In this document: positions 16,853 through 25,254 of the stretch, in pieces
Numbering within the stretch: the first letter of the stretch is position 1
How the letters are laid out: each line of letters starts with the position of its first letter
Source of the DNA: Parageobacillus thermantarcticus
Lineage (GTDB): Bacteria > Bacillota > Bacilli > Bacillales > Anoxybacillaceae
Assembly: GCF_900111865.1 (NCBI RefSeq)
Contig: NZ_FOJS01000002.1
Location: 79,288-143,287 of the forward strand
Length of the DNA stretch: 64,000 bases
Direction: 5' to 3'
Made by a program: the position numbers and the translations under genes
The notes under the pieces: generated by a model
Told to the model about the DNA's origin: nothing
Database searches by the model: none
The model's input: only the letters and a program-made list of their open reading frames with translations

Positions 16853-18847
16853 TTAGTATCCGAGCAGCTTTCCGCCTTCATAAATAAGAAATGAAATGGT
16901 ATACGCAACTGTTAAGGCGCAACCGATGGAAACAAACATCCACTTTCGCGCCCCTGTCTCTTTGCGTATGGTTGCAACCGTCGCTAAGCAAGGAGTATAT
17001 AAAAGCACAAACGCCATAAAGCTAAGCGCAGATAGCGGTGTAAAATGTTGCACTATTGCCCCTTGCAGCACGTCCATATCTTTTGCATGATAAATGATAT
17101 TCATCGTGGAAACAACGACTTCTTTTGCTAAAAAACCAGTGATGAGCGACGCACCGGCTTGCCAAGTGCCAAAGCCGAGCGGCGCTAAAATCGGCGCGAG
17201 CACACTGCCGATGACCGCAAGAAAACTGTCATCCATGGAAACACCGATTCCTTTTGGCCCAACATATGTCAATAACCAAATCGCAACAGACCCACCGAAA
17301 ATAAACGTGCCCGCTTTTCGCACAAACCCTTTTCCTTTATCCCATGTACTGCGCCACAACGTTAATGCTTGTGGCATGCGGTACGGCGGCAGCTCGATGA
17401 CGAAAACTGAGCTTTCATCTTTTAATAAAGTAGCCGAAAACAGTTTGGCAAGGCCAAGTGCAACAACAATTCCTAACACATATAAGAAAAAAACAACAAT
17501 TGCTTGATTTTTTGCAAAAAATGTACCAGCAAACAGCGCATATACCGGCAAACGAGCCGAACATGACATAAACGGCAGCAATAAAATCGTCAGCAACCGT
17601 TCTTTTGGCTGTTCAATCGTCCGTGTTGCCATGACACCCGGAACGTTGCAGCCAAATCCGATAATCATCGGAATAAACGCTTTTCCATTTAAACCAATCG
17701 CCTCCATAAACCGGTCCATGACCATTGCGACGCGCGCCATATATCCGGAATCTTCTAACAGAGAAATGAAAAAGAACAAAATGAAAATTTGCGGTACAAA
17801 TACAAGCACCCCGCCAACGCCAGAGACAATTCCGCTAAGGACAAGCTCTTTAATGAATGGAGATGCACCTATAAGCGACAACAATTTGGACAGCCAATCC
17901 GTTAATGGACCGGAAAAAAACTGGTCGAGCAAATCGGCAAGCGGTGAGCCAAGCCAGTCAAACGTTAACATAAACATGATATACATAAATAATAAGAAAA
18001 TCGGCAAGCCCAAATATTTATTGGTTACAATTGCATCAATTTTTTCCGTTAACGTGAGCGGCTTTTGCTTCATCGCAACCGTTGATGTTTCGACGACATT
18101 CGCAATCCATTGATCGCGCACTTCATACATATGCTCTGCTAAAGAGTGACCGAGCGTCTGTCGCGCATTGTCGCGAATCGATCGAAGCGGAGCAACATCT
18201 ACATATGTTTGTAAATATGCATGAACCCGTTCATTTCCTTCCAAAAATTGCAATGCGAGCCATCGTTTTGACACTGGTACATCATCTGGGAGTTGTTCAC
18301 CTATTTTTTGCACAGCTGCTTCCACAGCCCGTCCGTAATCGATCGAAAAAGAAGGCCCGCTTTGTTCTGTTAGAGACAAAATGGTGCGAACGAGCTCTTC
18401 TGTTCCTTTTCCCGTCCGCGCGATAACCGGAATCACAGGAACGCCAATACATTGCGAAAGCTTTTCCGCATCTACTTTTACTCCGCGTTTCTCTGCCACG
18501 TCAATCATATTTAATGCTATGATCAGCGGTTTTCCAAACTCAAGCAGCTGAACGGTCAAATGCAAATTTCGTTTTAATTGGGAAGCGTCTACAATATTGA
18601 CAATCGCAGAAAAAGACTCCGTCAATAAAAATTCGGTCGCCACTCCTTCATCGCGAGAAAGCGGCTGTAGCGAATAAATTCCCGGAAGATCAACGATTGG
18701 AACATCGTGTTGCCGCAATATGCCAATCTTTTTTTCTACCGTTACTCCGCTCCAATTTCCGACATATTCGTACGATCCCGTTAAATTATTAAATAATGAG
18801 GTTTTCCCCGTATTTGGATTACCAAATAACGCAATATATGATGGCAC
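16853..18847 (-). CDS. feoB: Ferrous iron transporter B (GTPase-permease)
   Basis: A 664-residue membrane protein for ferrous iron import. The N-terminal G domain shows GNPNTGKTSLFN (G1), WSGVT (G2), DLPGIYSL (G3) and NMIDVAEK (G4); the C-terminal membrane part has two Gate repeats, with GFGCNVPGVMATRT and SCSARLPVYA. Length is normal. It starts three bases after feoA, so the two are coupled. A Fur box lies upstream of feoA. The small Cys-rich gene follows. Confidence 0.97.
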   Translation of the reverse strand: MPSYIALFGNPNTGKTSLFNNLTGSYEYVGNWSGVTVEKKIGILRQHDVPIVDLPGIYSLQPLSRDEGVATEFLLTESFSAIVNIVDASQLKRNLHLTVQLLEFGKPLIIALNMIDVAEKRGVKVDAEKLSQCIGVPVIPVIARTGKGTEELVRTILSLTEQSGPSFSIDYGRAVEAAVQKIGEQLPDDVPVSKRWLALQFLEGNERVHAYLQTYVDVAPLRSIRDNARQTLGHSLAEHMYEVRDQWIANVVETSTVAMKQKPLTLTEKIDAIVTNKYLGLPIFLLFMYIMFMLTFDWLGSPLADLLDQFFSGPLTDWLSKLLSLIGASPFIKELVLSGIVSGVGGVLVFVPQIFILFFFISLLEDSGYMARVAMVMDRFMEAIGLNGKAFIPMIIGFGCNVPGVMATRTIEQPKERLLTILLLPFMSCSARLPVYALFAGTFFAKNQAIVVFFLYVLGIVVALGLAKLFSATLLKDESSVFVIELPPYRMPQALTLWRSTWDKGKGFVRKAGTFIFGGSVAIWLLTYVGPKGIGVSMDDSFLAVIGSVLAPILAPLGFGTWQAGASLITGFLAKEVVVSTMNIIYHAKDMDVLQGAIVQHFTPLSALSFMAFVLLYTPCLATVATIRKETGARKWMFVSIGCALTVAYTISFLIYEGGKLLGY

Positions 18848-18850
18848 CGA

Positions 18851-19072
18851 TTATTTCACCCCAATACAAGCCGCCTCTTTGCGTCGAAGACAAATATACT
18901 GTCCATCTACTTCTACCATTAGCGGGCCGCCAAATGGCATTACGCATTTGACACAAACTTTTTCCCCTTCATGCATGCCCATATGAATCAGGCGCTGTTT
19001 TACTACTTCATTTGCTACTGCTAAATGGGTAATCACAGCTTGTTGTCCTTGTTGAAGATCGGCAAGAACCAT
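18851..19072 (-). CDS. feoA: Ferrous iron transport protein A
   Basis: A 73-residue SH3-like cytoplasmic protein that works with FeoB. Family marks are GQQAVITHLAV, RLIHMGMHEGEKV and MPFGGPLMVEVDG. The ATG at 19072 is preceded by TTGGAGGA; a longer frame to 19087 starts before that ribosome site. It is the first gene of the feo operon. Confidence 0.93.
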   Translation of the reverse strand: MVLADLQQGQQAVITHLAVANEVVKQRLIHMGMHEGEKVCVKCVMPFGGPLMVEVDGQYICLRRKEAACIGVK

Positions 19073-19153
19073 TTTAAAATCCTCCAAATAACAATGATTC
19101 TTTTTATCAATTAAATTTTAGAAGTAATTCTTTTCACAATTTGCATAACTAAA

Positions 19154-19173
19154 AACAATAATGATTATTTTTC
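19154..19173 (-). promoter_or_regulatory. Fur box upstream of feoA
   Basis: AATAATGATTATT (19158-19170) is a perfect inverted repeat around G and fits the core of the Fur consensus. A weaker second match lies at 19088-19108, just before the feoA ribosome site. Iron repression of feoAB is expected. Confidence 0.7.
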
Positions 19174-19421
19174 TCAATGAATATCATACCATACTTTGAA
19201 GTTTTGGAAGTGATTTTTTTCACACCCATCATATAATTTCAATAATTCATTCACAAAATCTCCATGATTAAGTCCACAAAATTGTGTAAAAACAAAACGG
19301 TAAAAAGCGATTTTATTTTCCCATAATCTAAGTTTACTGCGCTGGTAATGGAATTTTTCACAATAATTGAGGCTTAACTTAACCTCCATCTTTACTTTTA
19401 TAAAATGTTCACTTCATATAG
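19174..19421. other. AT-rich region between feo and the BASS transporter gene
   Basis: With the bases down to 19073 this is nearly 350 bases without a convincing gene. A 71-codon frame on the minus strand (19174-19389) has no usable ribosome site. The motif TTTTCACA recurs three times (near 19129, 19214 and 19355); its meaning is unknown, though it resembles half of an FNR-type box. Confidence 0.4.
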
Positions 19422-19449
19422 TTGAATTTTTCTGAATAATCACTATAAT
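19422..19449 (+). promoter_or_regulatory. SigA promoter of the BASS transporter gene
   Basis: TTGAAT, 16 bases, TATAAT (19422-19449), about 40 bases before the start codon. Confidence 0.6.
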
Positions 19450-19487
19450 ATCTTTTACGTATATTATTCAGCAGGAGGAAAAAGAAT

Positions 19488-20447
19488 ATGGAAAAATTGG
19501 CGAAAATCAGCAACTTTGTCGGAAACACGTTTGCCATATGGGTGCTATTATTTGCCGCTTTGGCTTTTTATTCTCCGAAAACTTTTACATGGATCGCGCC
19601 GTACATTGTGCCATTGCTTGGCATCGTTATGTTTGGCATGGGGCTTACACTGTCGGTCAATGATTTTAAAGAAGTGTTGAAGCGGCCAAAAGAGGTGCTG
19701 ATCGGCGTCGTCGTCCAATTTTTGATCATGCCGCTTCTCGCCTTTTTGCTTGCTCATTATTTGCCAGTGTCGCGGGAAGTGGCGCTCGGCATCATCCTTG
19801 TCGGTTGCTGTCCGGGCGGAACGGCGTCTAACGTCATGACATATTTGGCAAAAGGGGATACGGCGCTTTCTGTCGCCGTGACATCCGTTTCGACAATACT
19901 TGCGCCGATTTTAACGCCATCGCTTATTTTGCTGCTTGCTGGAAAATGGTTATCCGTTTCCGCTGCCTCCTTATTTTGGTCGATTGTGAAAGTTGTTCTT
20001 GTCCCGATTATTCTTGGACTAATTGCCCAATCGCTTTTCCGAAAACAAGTAAAAGCATGCGCCCAAATGCTCCCGCTTGTTTCCGTGATTGCGATTGTCG
20101 CCATTGTCGCGGCAGTTGTCGGGCAAAACCAGCAAGCGATCGCGAAAAGCGGAATCGCGATTTTCTTAATTGTCGTCGCCCACAACGGACTTGGATTGTT
20201 GCTTGGCTATTGGTTTGCGAAATTGTTTCGCTTGTCATTGCCAAAACAAAAAGCGATTTCGATCGAAGTCGGCATGCAAAACTCCGGCCTTGGCGCGGCG
20301 CTAGCAACGGCCCATTTTTCGCCGCTTGCCGCCGTTCCGAGCGCCATTTTCAGCGTATGGCACAACATTTCTGGACCGATTGTCGCCACCTATTTCCGCA
20401 AAAAAGACGAAAAACACGAAGCGGACAAACCGACAATTCCAGCCTAA
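19488..20447 (+). CDS. Bile acid:sodium symporter family (BASS) transporter
   Basis: A 319-residue membrane protein with about ten helices, of the BASS family. Family marks are LVGCCPGGTASNVMTYLAKGD in the middle (helix-break Na+ site region) and EVGMQNSGLGAALA near residue 265. Bacterial members carry organic anions such as 2-oxo acids or pantoate with Na+; the substrate here cannot be told. Closest by pattern to B. subtilis YocS. ATG follows AGGAGG. Monocistronic, between its own promoter and a bidirectional terminator. Confidence 0.88.
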   Translation: MEKLAKISNFVGNTFAIWVLLFAALAFYSPKTFTWIAPYIVPLLGIVMFGMGLTLSVNDFKEVLKRPKEVLIGVVVQFLIMPLLAFLLAHYLPVSREVALGIILVGCCPGGTASNVMTYLAKGDTALSVAVTSVSTILAPILTPSLILLLAGKWLSVSAASLFWSIVKVVLVPIILGLIAQSLFRKQVKACAQMLPLVSVIAIVAIVAAVVGQNQQAIAKSGIAIFLIVVAHNGLGLLLGYWFAKLFRLSLPKQKAISIEVGMQNSGLGAALATAHFSPLAAVPSAIFSVWHNISGPIVATYFRKKDEKHEADKPTIPA

Positions 20448-20479
20448 AAAAACTGGTTCCTTACGCGAACCAGTTTTTT
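20446..20479. terminator. Bidirectional terminator
   Basis: AAAAAACTGGTTC / GAACCAGTTTTTT with a 7-base loop, shared by the convergent transporter and endonuclease genes. Confidence 0.88.
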
Positions 20480-21407
20480 ACGGTAACAATGGAAAGATAA
20501 TTCGTTCCGCAAGCGCCGGGATATCAATGAACGGATTGCGGTTTCCTTGAATAAGAAAAATAGCGCGATTGCGATGCTTTTCGTAAATCGTTGCCGGGAA
20601 TTGTCGATGCCAGCGAACGAGAAGCGGAACGTCAATTTTGCGGCGAAACGCTTTTGCGATGGCGTTTGGATAGCGAAGCAGAAAATACAGCATCGCCCGC
20701 GCCACCGTTCCTTTTCCGTACTCTGGCTCAAAATAGCCATTTCTTGCGACACCGCAACGGTTTTGGATCTTTTCTTCCGGTGACTCCGGCTGATAAAACA
20801 GAAAATCGGCGTACGGAAAATTCGAGCGCAACGTATTGCATTCAGGCTGACAAACAAAAAGATGGTGCAAATCTCCTTTCATCGGCTCTCTCGCTCCGAA
20901 CCATGATTGTGGAACGACATGTTCGGCGTTAAACTTCCATTGCTGCTCGATTTTTTTCACTCGTCTTATCTCTACTTTTTCCCATTCTCTCGCTTTTTTC
21001 AATAATTTTCGAAATTCGTCGTGGCGTTTTTTCATCGTCTCATAATCTTGAATAATTAATATTTTCGGATCTTTCCTTTCACCCGAATAGATGCTTCTTA
21101 CCGATCCGTCCGGATGCAAATCGACCCATGTATACAAATATTCATCTTTGCTGAAAAAATAAGGAAGCCGCCGCTTATGCGTCCGCGAAACAAGTTCGTG
21201 ATATTTATGAAACAACGTAAGGCCGTCACCATCTAGAGGCATATGGCGGTAATACCGATGCATCGCCCGCGCGTCTTCTTGTTCATTGTAATACACATCC
21301 ATACGGGCTTCGATGTTTTGTTGATGCTCTTGCAAAATAGCTAACTGCTCTTGTCGGTCATCCCCCTGCCATTGCTGGAGTTCTTCCATCCGTTTCTGTA
21401 TCTCCAC
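20478..21407 (-). CDS. Endonuclease I family protein without signal peptide
   Basis: The C-terminal two thirds match the endonuclease I family (PF04231), secreted nucleases such as B. subtilis Bsn: FNAEHVVPQSWFG, GDLHHLFVCQPECNTLRSN (metal and His/Asn site) and RNGYFEPEYGKGTVARAMLY. The first 100 residues are charged and rich in Glu/Gln and may form a coiled coil. Unlike the secreted relatives, no signal peptide or lipobox is visible at any possible start. I prefer GTG at 21407 (AAGGTGA upstream); the longest frame begins at 21482 but runs over a TAAAAT promoter-like box. Function: probably a cytoplasmic nuclease, role unknown. Confidence 0.75.
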   Translation of the reverse strand: MEIQKRMEELQQWQGDDRQEQLAILQEHQQNIEARMDVYYNEQEDARAMHRYYRHMPLDGDGLTLFHKYHELVSRTHKRRLPYFFSKDEYLYTWVDLHPDGSVRSIYSGERKDPKILIIQDYETMKKRHDEFRKLLKKAREWEKVEIRRVKKIEQQWKFNAEHVVPQSWFGAREPMKGDLHHLFVCQPECNTLRSNFPYADFLFYQPESPEEKIQNRCGVARNGYFEPEYGKGTVARAMLYFLLRYPNAIAKAFRRKIDVPLLVRWHRQFPATIYEKHRNRAIFLIQGNRNPFIDIPALAERIIFPLLP

Positions 21408-21487
21408 CGTTACTTCACCTTGCTTCTCCCTGTTTCCTTTTTGTATACATTTTACCATGTCCGTTTTCGCTTTGTTATCCAAAAAAT

Positions 21488-21517
21488 AAAGTTCGCCCTT
21501 TTATTCAGGCGAACTTT
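21488..21517 (-). terminator. Terminator of the NhaC gene
   Basis: AAAGTTCGCC / GGCGAACTTT with a 10-base loop, followed on the minus strand by ATTTTTTGG. Confidence 0.85.
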
Positions 21518-21525
21518 GATGAAGC

Positions 21526-23052
21526 TTACCGCATCACGAACGACATAACCCCAAAAAGAACCGCGGCCATCCCTGCGGCAATGAACGCAGGAACTAGCTT
21601 TGTACGCGCATATTCCATCACCGGCAATCTCAAAATCGTACATAATGTCACTGTATTATCGCTAAGCGGCGAGGCAAACGCACCGAACGTCCCGCTCGCA
21701 AATACAGCACCAATTACAAGCAGGATATTCGCACCTGACTGATGTGCAAGCGTGACGCCAAGCGGCATTAACATCCCCCATGTTCCCCAAGAAGAGCCGA
21801 TAAAATAAGAAATCAACGCACCAAGCAAAAACAATACAGGAGCGACAAAATAATGTGGAATCCAATTTTTTACATGATCCGTAATATATTGCGAAAAACC
21901 TAAATCCTCCGATACTGCTGACAACGCCCAAATGAGTGCCAGCATTAAAATGACAGACATTAATTCATTTCCGCCTTTAACAAAATGGGTCAATAAATCA
22001 GCAAGCTTGAATTTTTGCAAAAGAAAATAAACGACCGTAATGATAACGGTAATAAAGAGCGCTTCCAACATCGCGCCAAGCGCATCGCTGCGAAGAAACG
22101 CATCAAAAAACGTTTTTGCGCCTTTATGCCCATCCCACCAACTCAAGAATAGTGTCAACACAAGTACAATGGACAACGGTACGATTAAATTCCATGGCTT
22201 AATCGGTGTTTCTTTATCGTACGCACGCGGGCAAGATTCCATCCCTTCTCCTTCTTCTCCTTGCGTTTCGTCCGGATTTTCTGTTTTGCCTTTATTTATG
22301 TCTGACGCATTTTCTTCAGCGAACTCAACCGCCAATCGTTCATTCCACTGCTGAACAGGCATATACTTTCCCATTTCTTTCTCCATTGCGCGTGCTTTTC
22401 CTTTTCTTGAGTATTTAAAAAAGCTGTAATAAAGCCCGACAATAATAATCATCAATGAAAAAAAGTTAAACGGAATGCTTTTTACATAGACAATGTACGG
22501 CTTCGCGTCAATTCCCGCTGTTTTCAGCGCTTTATCAATCACCGAGACCATATAGCCGACAAATGCTGTTGCTAATGGAATGAGGGCGACAACCGGATTG
22601 GACGTCACTTCAATCGCAAATCCGATCTGCTGCGAAGATAACTTCAGTCGTTCTTTTAGCGCTTTCATAATCGGTGCAATCGTTACGATGCGGAAATCAG
22701 GATCGCTGAACGTCACCATTGTCGAAATCCATGTTAGCATTAAGGCGCTTCTTGCTGTTTTTACTTTTTTGCTGATGAGATGAACAAATCCTTTAATTCC
22801 TCCTGTATATTTAATCATACTAATAAGACCGGCAAACACATAAAGAAAAATAATGATGCGAATATTATTTGTTTGCATGATATTATCGACCATATATGAT
22901 AGCATCGTCCGTAAGCCGCCCAGCAACGTCGGATCGATTAAATAACTGCCAAACAATAGCGCTACAAACAAGCCCGGAATGACTTGTTTTGTCCATATTG
23001 CTATCGGAATTACTACTAAAAACGGAAGCAACGCTTTCCATGAAGGCTCCAT
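21526..23052 (-). CDS. Na+/H+ antiporter, NhaC family
   Basis: A 508-residue membrane protein of the NhaC superfamily (PF03553) with about twelve helices and a charged cytoplasmic loop (about residues 220-290). Marks are FSDPDFRIVTIAPIM, SSWGTWGMLMPLGV and FGAFASPLSDNTVTLCT. Members exchange Na+ for H+, or malate for lactate in relatives; the ion here is inferred from family only. ATG 23052 follows AAAGGAGTGATAGG; a GTG four codons upstream (23064) is inside that ribosome site. Monocistronic. Confidence 0.87.
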   Translation of the reverse strand: MEPSWKALLPFLVVIPIAIWTKQVIPGLFVALLFGSYLIDPTLLGGLRTMLSYMVDNIMQTNNIRIIIFLYVFAGLISMIKYTGGIKGFVHLISKKVKTARSALMLTWISTMVTFSDPDFRIVTIAPIMKALKERLKLSSQQIGFAIEVTSNPVVALIPLATAFVGYMVSVIDKALKTAGIDAKPYIVYVKSIPFNFFSLMIIIVGLYYSFFKYSRKGKARAMEKEMGKYMPVQQWNERLAVEFAEENASDINKGKTENPDETQGEEGEGMESCPRAYDKETPIKPWNLIVPLSIVLVLTLFLSWWDGHKGAKTFFDAFLRSDALGAMLEALFITVIITVVYFLLQKFKLADLLTHFVKGGNELMSVILMLALIWALSAVSEDLGFSQYITDHVKNWIPHYFVAPVLFLLGALISYFIGSSWGTWGMLMPLGVTLAHQSGANILLVIGAVFASGTFGAFASPLSDNTVTLCTILRLPVMEYARTKLVPAFIAAGMAAVLFGVMSFVMR

Positions 23053-23199
23053 GAATCCTATCACTCCTTTTCTTTCTTTAAAAAAGTATGGGCAATAACG
23101 ATCTTTTCTATGCTACTACAAATTATTTGTGGATCAATTTTGTTTTGCATTATTTAGAAAATTCGATAAAATATAAAAATAAAGAAAGGGGGAATAAAA

Positions 23200-23592
23200 A
23201 TGAATTTAAAACCTGGGGACGTATTTACTTGGCAACGCACTTTCACGGAAGAAGAAATATTGCAATTCGCCCGCCTCTCTGGTGATATGGGAAGGCATCA
23301 TATGGAACGCGATGAGAAAGGCCGGCTGATGGTGCACGGGTTATTTACCGCTAGCATCGGCACTAAAATCGGTGGTGACCTAAACTATATCGCCAGAGAA
23401 ATGAACTGCGAATTCATCCGACCTGTATTTACTGGAGATACAGTCACATGCGAATTAACGATTACCGAAGTGATTCCGATGGATGGATACAAACAAGTGG
23501 AAATGAAAACGGTTTATCGCAATCAACATGGGAAAGAGGTATTAATTGGAACGAGCAAAGGGATTATAAAGGACGACGTACATCCTTCATGA
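23200..23592 (+). CDS. MaoC-like hot-dog dehydratase
   Basis: A 130-residue single hot-dog domain of the MaoC/(R)-specific enoyl-CoA hydratase type. PGDVFTWQRTFTEEEILQFA opens the fold, ARLSGDMGRHHMERD is the catalytic region (Asp and His) and HGLFTASIGTKIGG the central helix. It may hydrate enoyl-thioesters in fatty acid metabolism; the partner pathway is not shown by neighbours. ATG follows AAAGGGGG. It ends at a hairpin shared with the convergent phosphoesterase gene. Confidence 0.8.
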   Translation: MNLKPGDVFTWQRTFTEEEILQFARLSGDMGRHHMERDEKGRLMVHGLFTASIGTKIGGDLNYIAREMNCEFIRPVFTGDTVTCELTITEVIPMDGYKQVEMKTVYRNQHGKEVLIGTSKGIIKDDVHPS

Positions 23593-23623
23593 AAAAGAAA
23601 GGTTGTCTTCGTTCAGACAACCT
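23591..23623. terminator. Hairpin between the MaoC and phosphoesterase genes
   Basis: AAGGTTGTCT / AGACAACCTT with a 5-base loop. The T-rich side (TTCTTTTTC) is on the minus strand, so it mainly serves the phosphoesterase gene. Confidence 0.7.
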
Positions 23624-24464
23624 TCCCCGTTTCACGCCGATGCAGCGGCGTTAATGACAATGTGTGAAGCGTAATTTCTGGCTTTGTACCAACACGAATG
23701 TTTATTCCCGTTTGCCCGAGCCCTTCGCTAATGTAAAACGGCTTGCCGTCTAGTTCGTGGTAGCCTTTAATGATATTCATTCGCACTAATTTTCCCATTT
23801 TCACAAGATGATACGGCTTCGGCCAATGAATTTGCCCGCCGTGAAAATGTCCGGAAAGCAAATAATCAAAATGATAATGGCGCATATGCAAAACGATATT
23901 TGGATCGTGTGTCAGCACAAGATGTAAACCATCTTTGATATGTGCGTATGCTTTTTCTAAATCGCTGCGTCCTGTGCAAAAATCATCAATACCGATTACA
24001 TTTACGGTTTTTCCTTTAATCGAAATGGTTTTCGCTTCATTTTGCAAAACGGTGCACCCATGTTTCTCTAACATTGTTTTTAAAGCTTGGAAATGCTCCT
24101 CTTTCAACACATAATCATGGTTGCCGAACACGACATAAATGCCATATGCCGGGTTTAGCTTTTGCAACACCTCTAAGTACGGGACTAACTTTGGAATACT
24201 TTTTTCACGATCAAGCAAATCCCCAGTTAATGCGATCAAATCAATTTGTTCATTTTTTAGTTTCCTATATAAATAGTCAGGGGAAATCGATAAGTTTTCT
24301 AAATGAAGGTCCGACAAATGTAAAATGCGGATGGCATCTTGGTCGTTCCCGCTACAACGCACTTCTACTCTATGAAAAACCGCATCATGCGTATTGCGAT
24401 GTGCTTTATAAATAAAAATAAATAGTAGAAAAATGATCGCAACGATGGCAAAAATAAATATCAT
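23613..24464 (-). CDS. Membrane-anchored metallophosphoesterase (YkoQ/YkuE-like)
   Basis: A 283-residue calcineurin-fold phosphoesterase with one N-terminal membrane helix (MIFIFAIVAIIFLLFIFIY). All five metal motifs are present: DLHLE, GDLLD, GNHDY, THDPN and GHFHGGQ. Relatives include B. subtilis YkoQ and YkuE and E. coli YaeI (a UDP-diacylglucosamine pyrophosphatase-like enzyme); the substrate is not known. The start at 24464 has GGGAGGAGAG upstream; the frame open to 24629 lacks one. It is followed upstream by the YkoP-like gene. Confidence 0.85.
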   Translation of the reverse strand: MIFIFAIVAIIFLLFIFIYKAHRNTHDAVFHRVEVRCSGNDQDAIRILHLSDLHLENLSISPDYLYRKLKNEQIDLIALTGDLLDREKSIPKLVPYLEVLQKLNPAYGIYVVFGNHDYVLKEEHFQALKTMLEKHGCTVLQNEAKTISIKGKTVNVIGIDDFCTGRSDLEKAYAHIKDGLHLVLTHDPNIVLHMRHYHFDYLLSGHFHGGQIHWPKPYHLVKMGKLVRMNIIKGYHELDGKPFYISEGLGQTGINIRVGTKPEITLHTLSLTPLHRRETGKVV

Positions 24465-24522
24465 CCGTCTCTCCTCCCTCTTTACCATTATAAGTAAATG
24501 GGAAGAGAGAAAGAAGAGGGAG

Positions 24523-25098
24523 TTAATGGCTCGGCTGGCAATCGTACAATGTAAGCAGCTTATCTTTTGACATAAATAAATATTTAGGAGGCCGCCGGAA
24601 TGCGGAAAAACGGAACTGTGAAACAACAATGATAGGCATCATCACGGCTGTTTTGAACCATTTGTAAAACGGATTTACAATCGAAAACGTTTCAAAGCCT
24701 AACCGCTCGCATCCTTTATTTAACATCGTAATTCCTATAATTCCTTTTATTTCAGAAAACTGCTCATGATTACGTATATAATTGGCAATATAGGGAAGTC
24801 CCGCTTTCACTTGTTCAAAAATATAACGCCCTTTTTTAATTTCGCTATCTAAATGAAGAAGCTCGCGAATTAAGCGAACATTATGCAAATGAATTTTTAA
24901 CAACAGGTCGTTTTTTTGAATTTTCGTGCCGTCCGATAGCACGATTTCCCTTCCTTTATATTTCGTTATACGAACGCGGAAAATCGGGCGGCAACCGTCC
25001 CGCTTATTTTCAACGTACTCAAGCCTCGAACATGCATAATAAATCGGGTCCAATGCGCCCCAAACCGCCAAAGCATACTGTCTTGCTTTTTCTTTCAT
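24523..25098 (-). CDS. YkoP-like protein of unknown function
   Basis: A 191-residue protein that I liken to B. subtilis YkoP because of its place between a YkoQ-like phosphoesterase and a YkoN-like glycosyltransferase, and its sequence style (WGALDPIYYACSRLEYV, SDGTKIQKNDLLLKIHLHN). Hydrophobic segments near residues 140-165 suggest membrane association. The start ATG at 25098 follows AGAGGGGAG; the frame open to 25287 would overlap the divergent gene. Function unknown. Confidence 0.65.
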   Translation of the reverse strand: MKEKARQYALAVWGALDPIYYACSRLEYVENKRDGCRPIFRVRITKYKGREIVLSDGTKIQKNDLLLKIHLHNVRLIRELLHLDSEIKKGRYIFEQVKAGLPYIANYIRNHEQFSEIKGIIGITMLNKGCERLGFETFSIVNPFYKWFKTAVMMPIIVVSQFRFSAFRRPPKYLFMSKDKLLTLYDCQPSH

Positions 25099-25254
25099 AT
25101 GCTCCCCTCTTCCATCATTTATCGCGTATTCACATTTACATTGTGAAACATTTGCCGGCGGTTTATAAATGGATAAAAAAGGGATGGGCAAAGGCGGATA
25201 AAATTTTGCACTTGACATATACTCGATAATAACTTCATCGATTAGGTGATCAAC

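Noticed and set aside
19174..19389. 71-codon minus-strand frame upstream of feoA
   Set aside because: No ribosome site before its ATG, AT-rich composition, no recognised similarity, and it fills a region where promoter and Fur control are expected.
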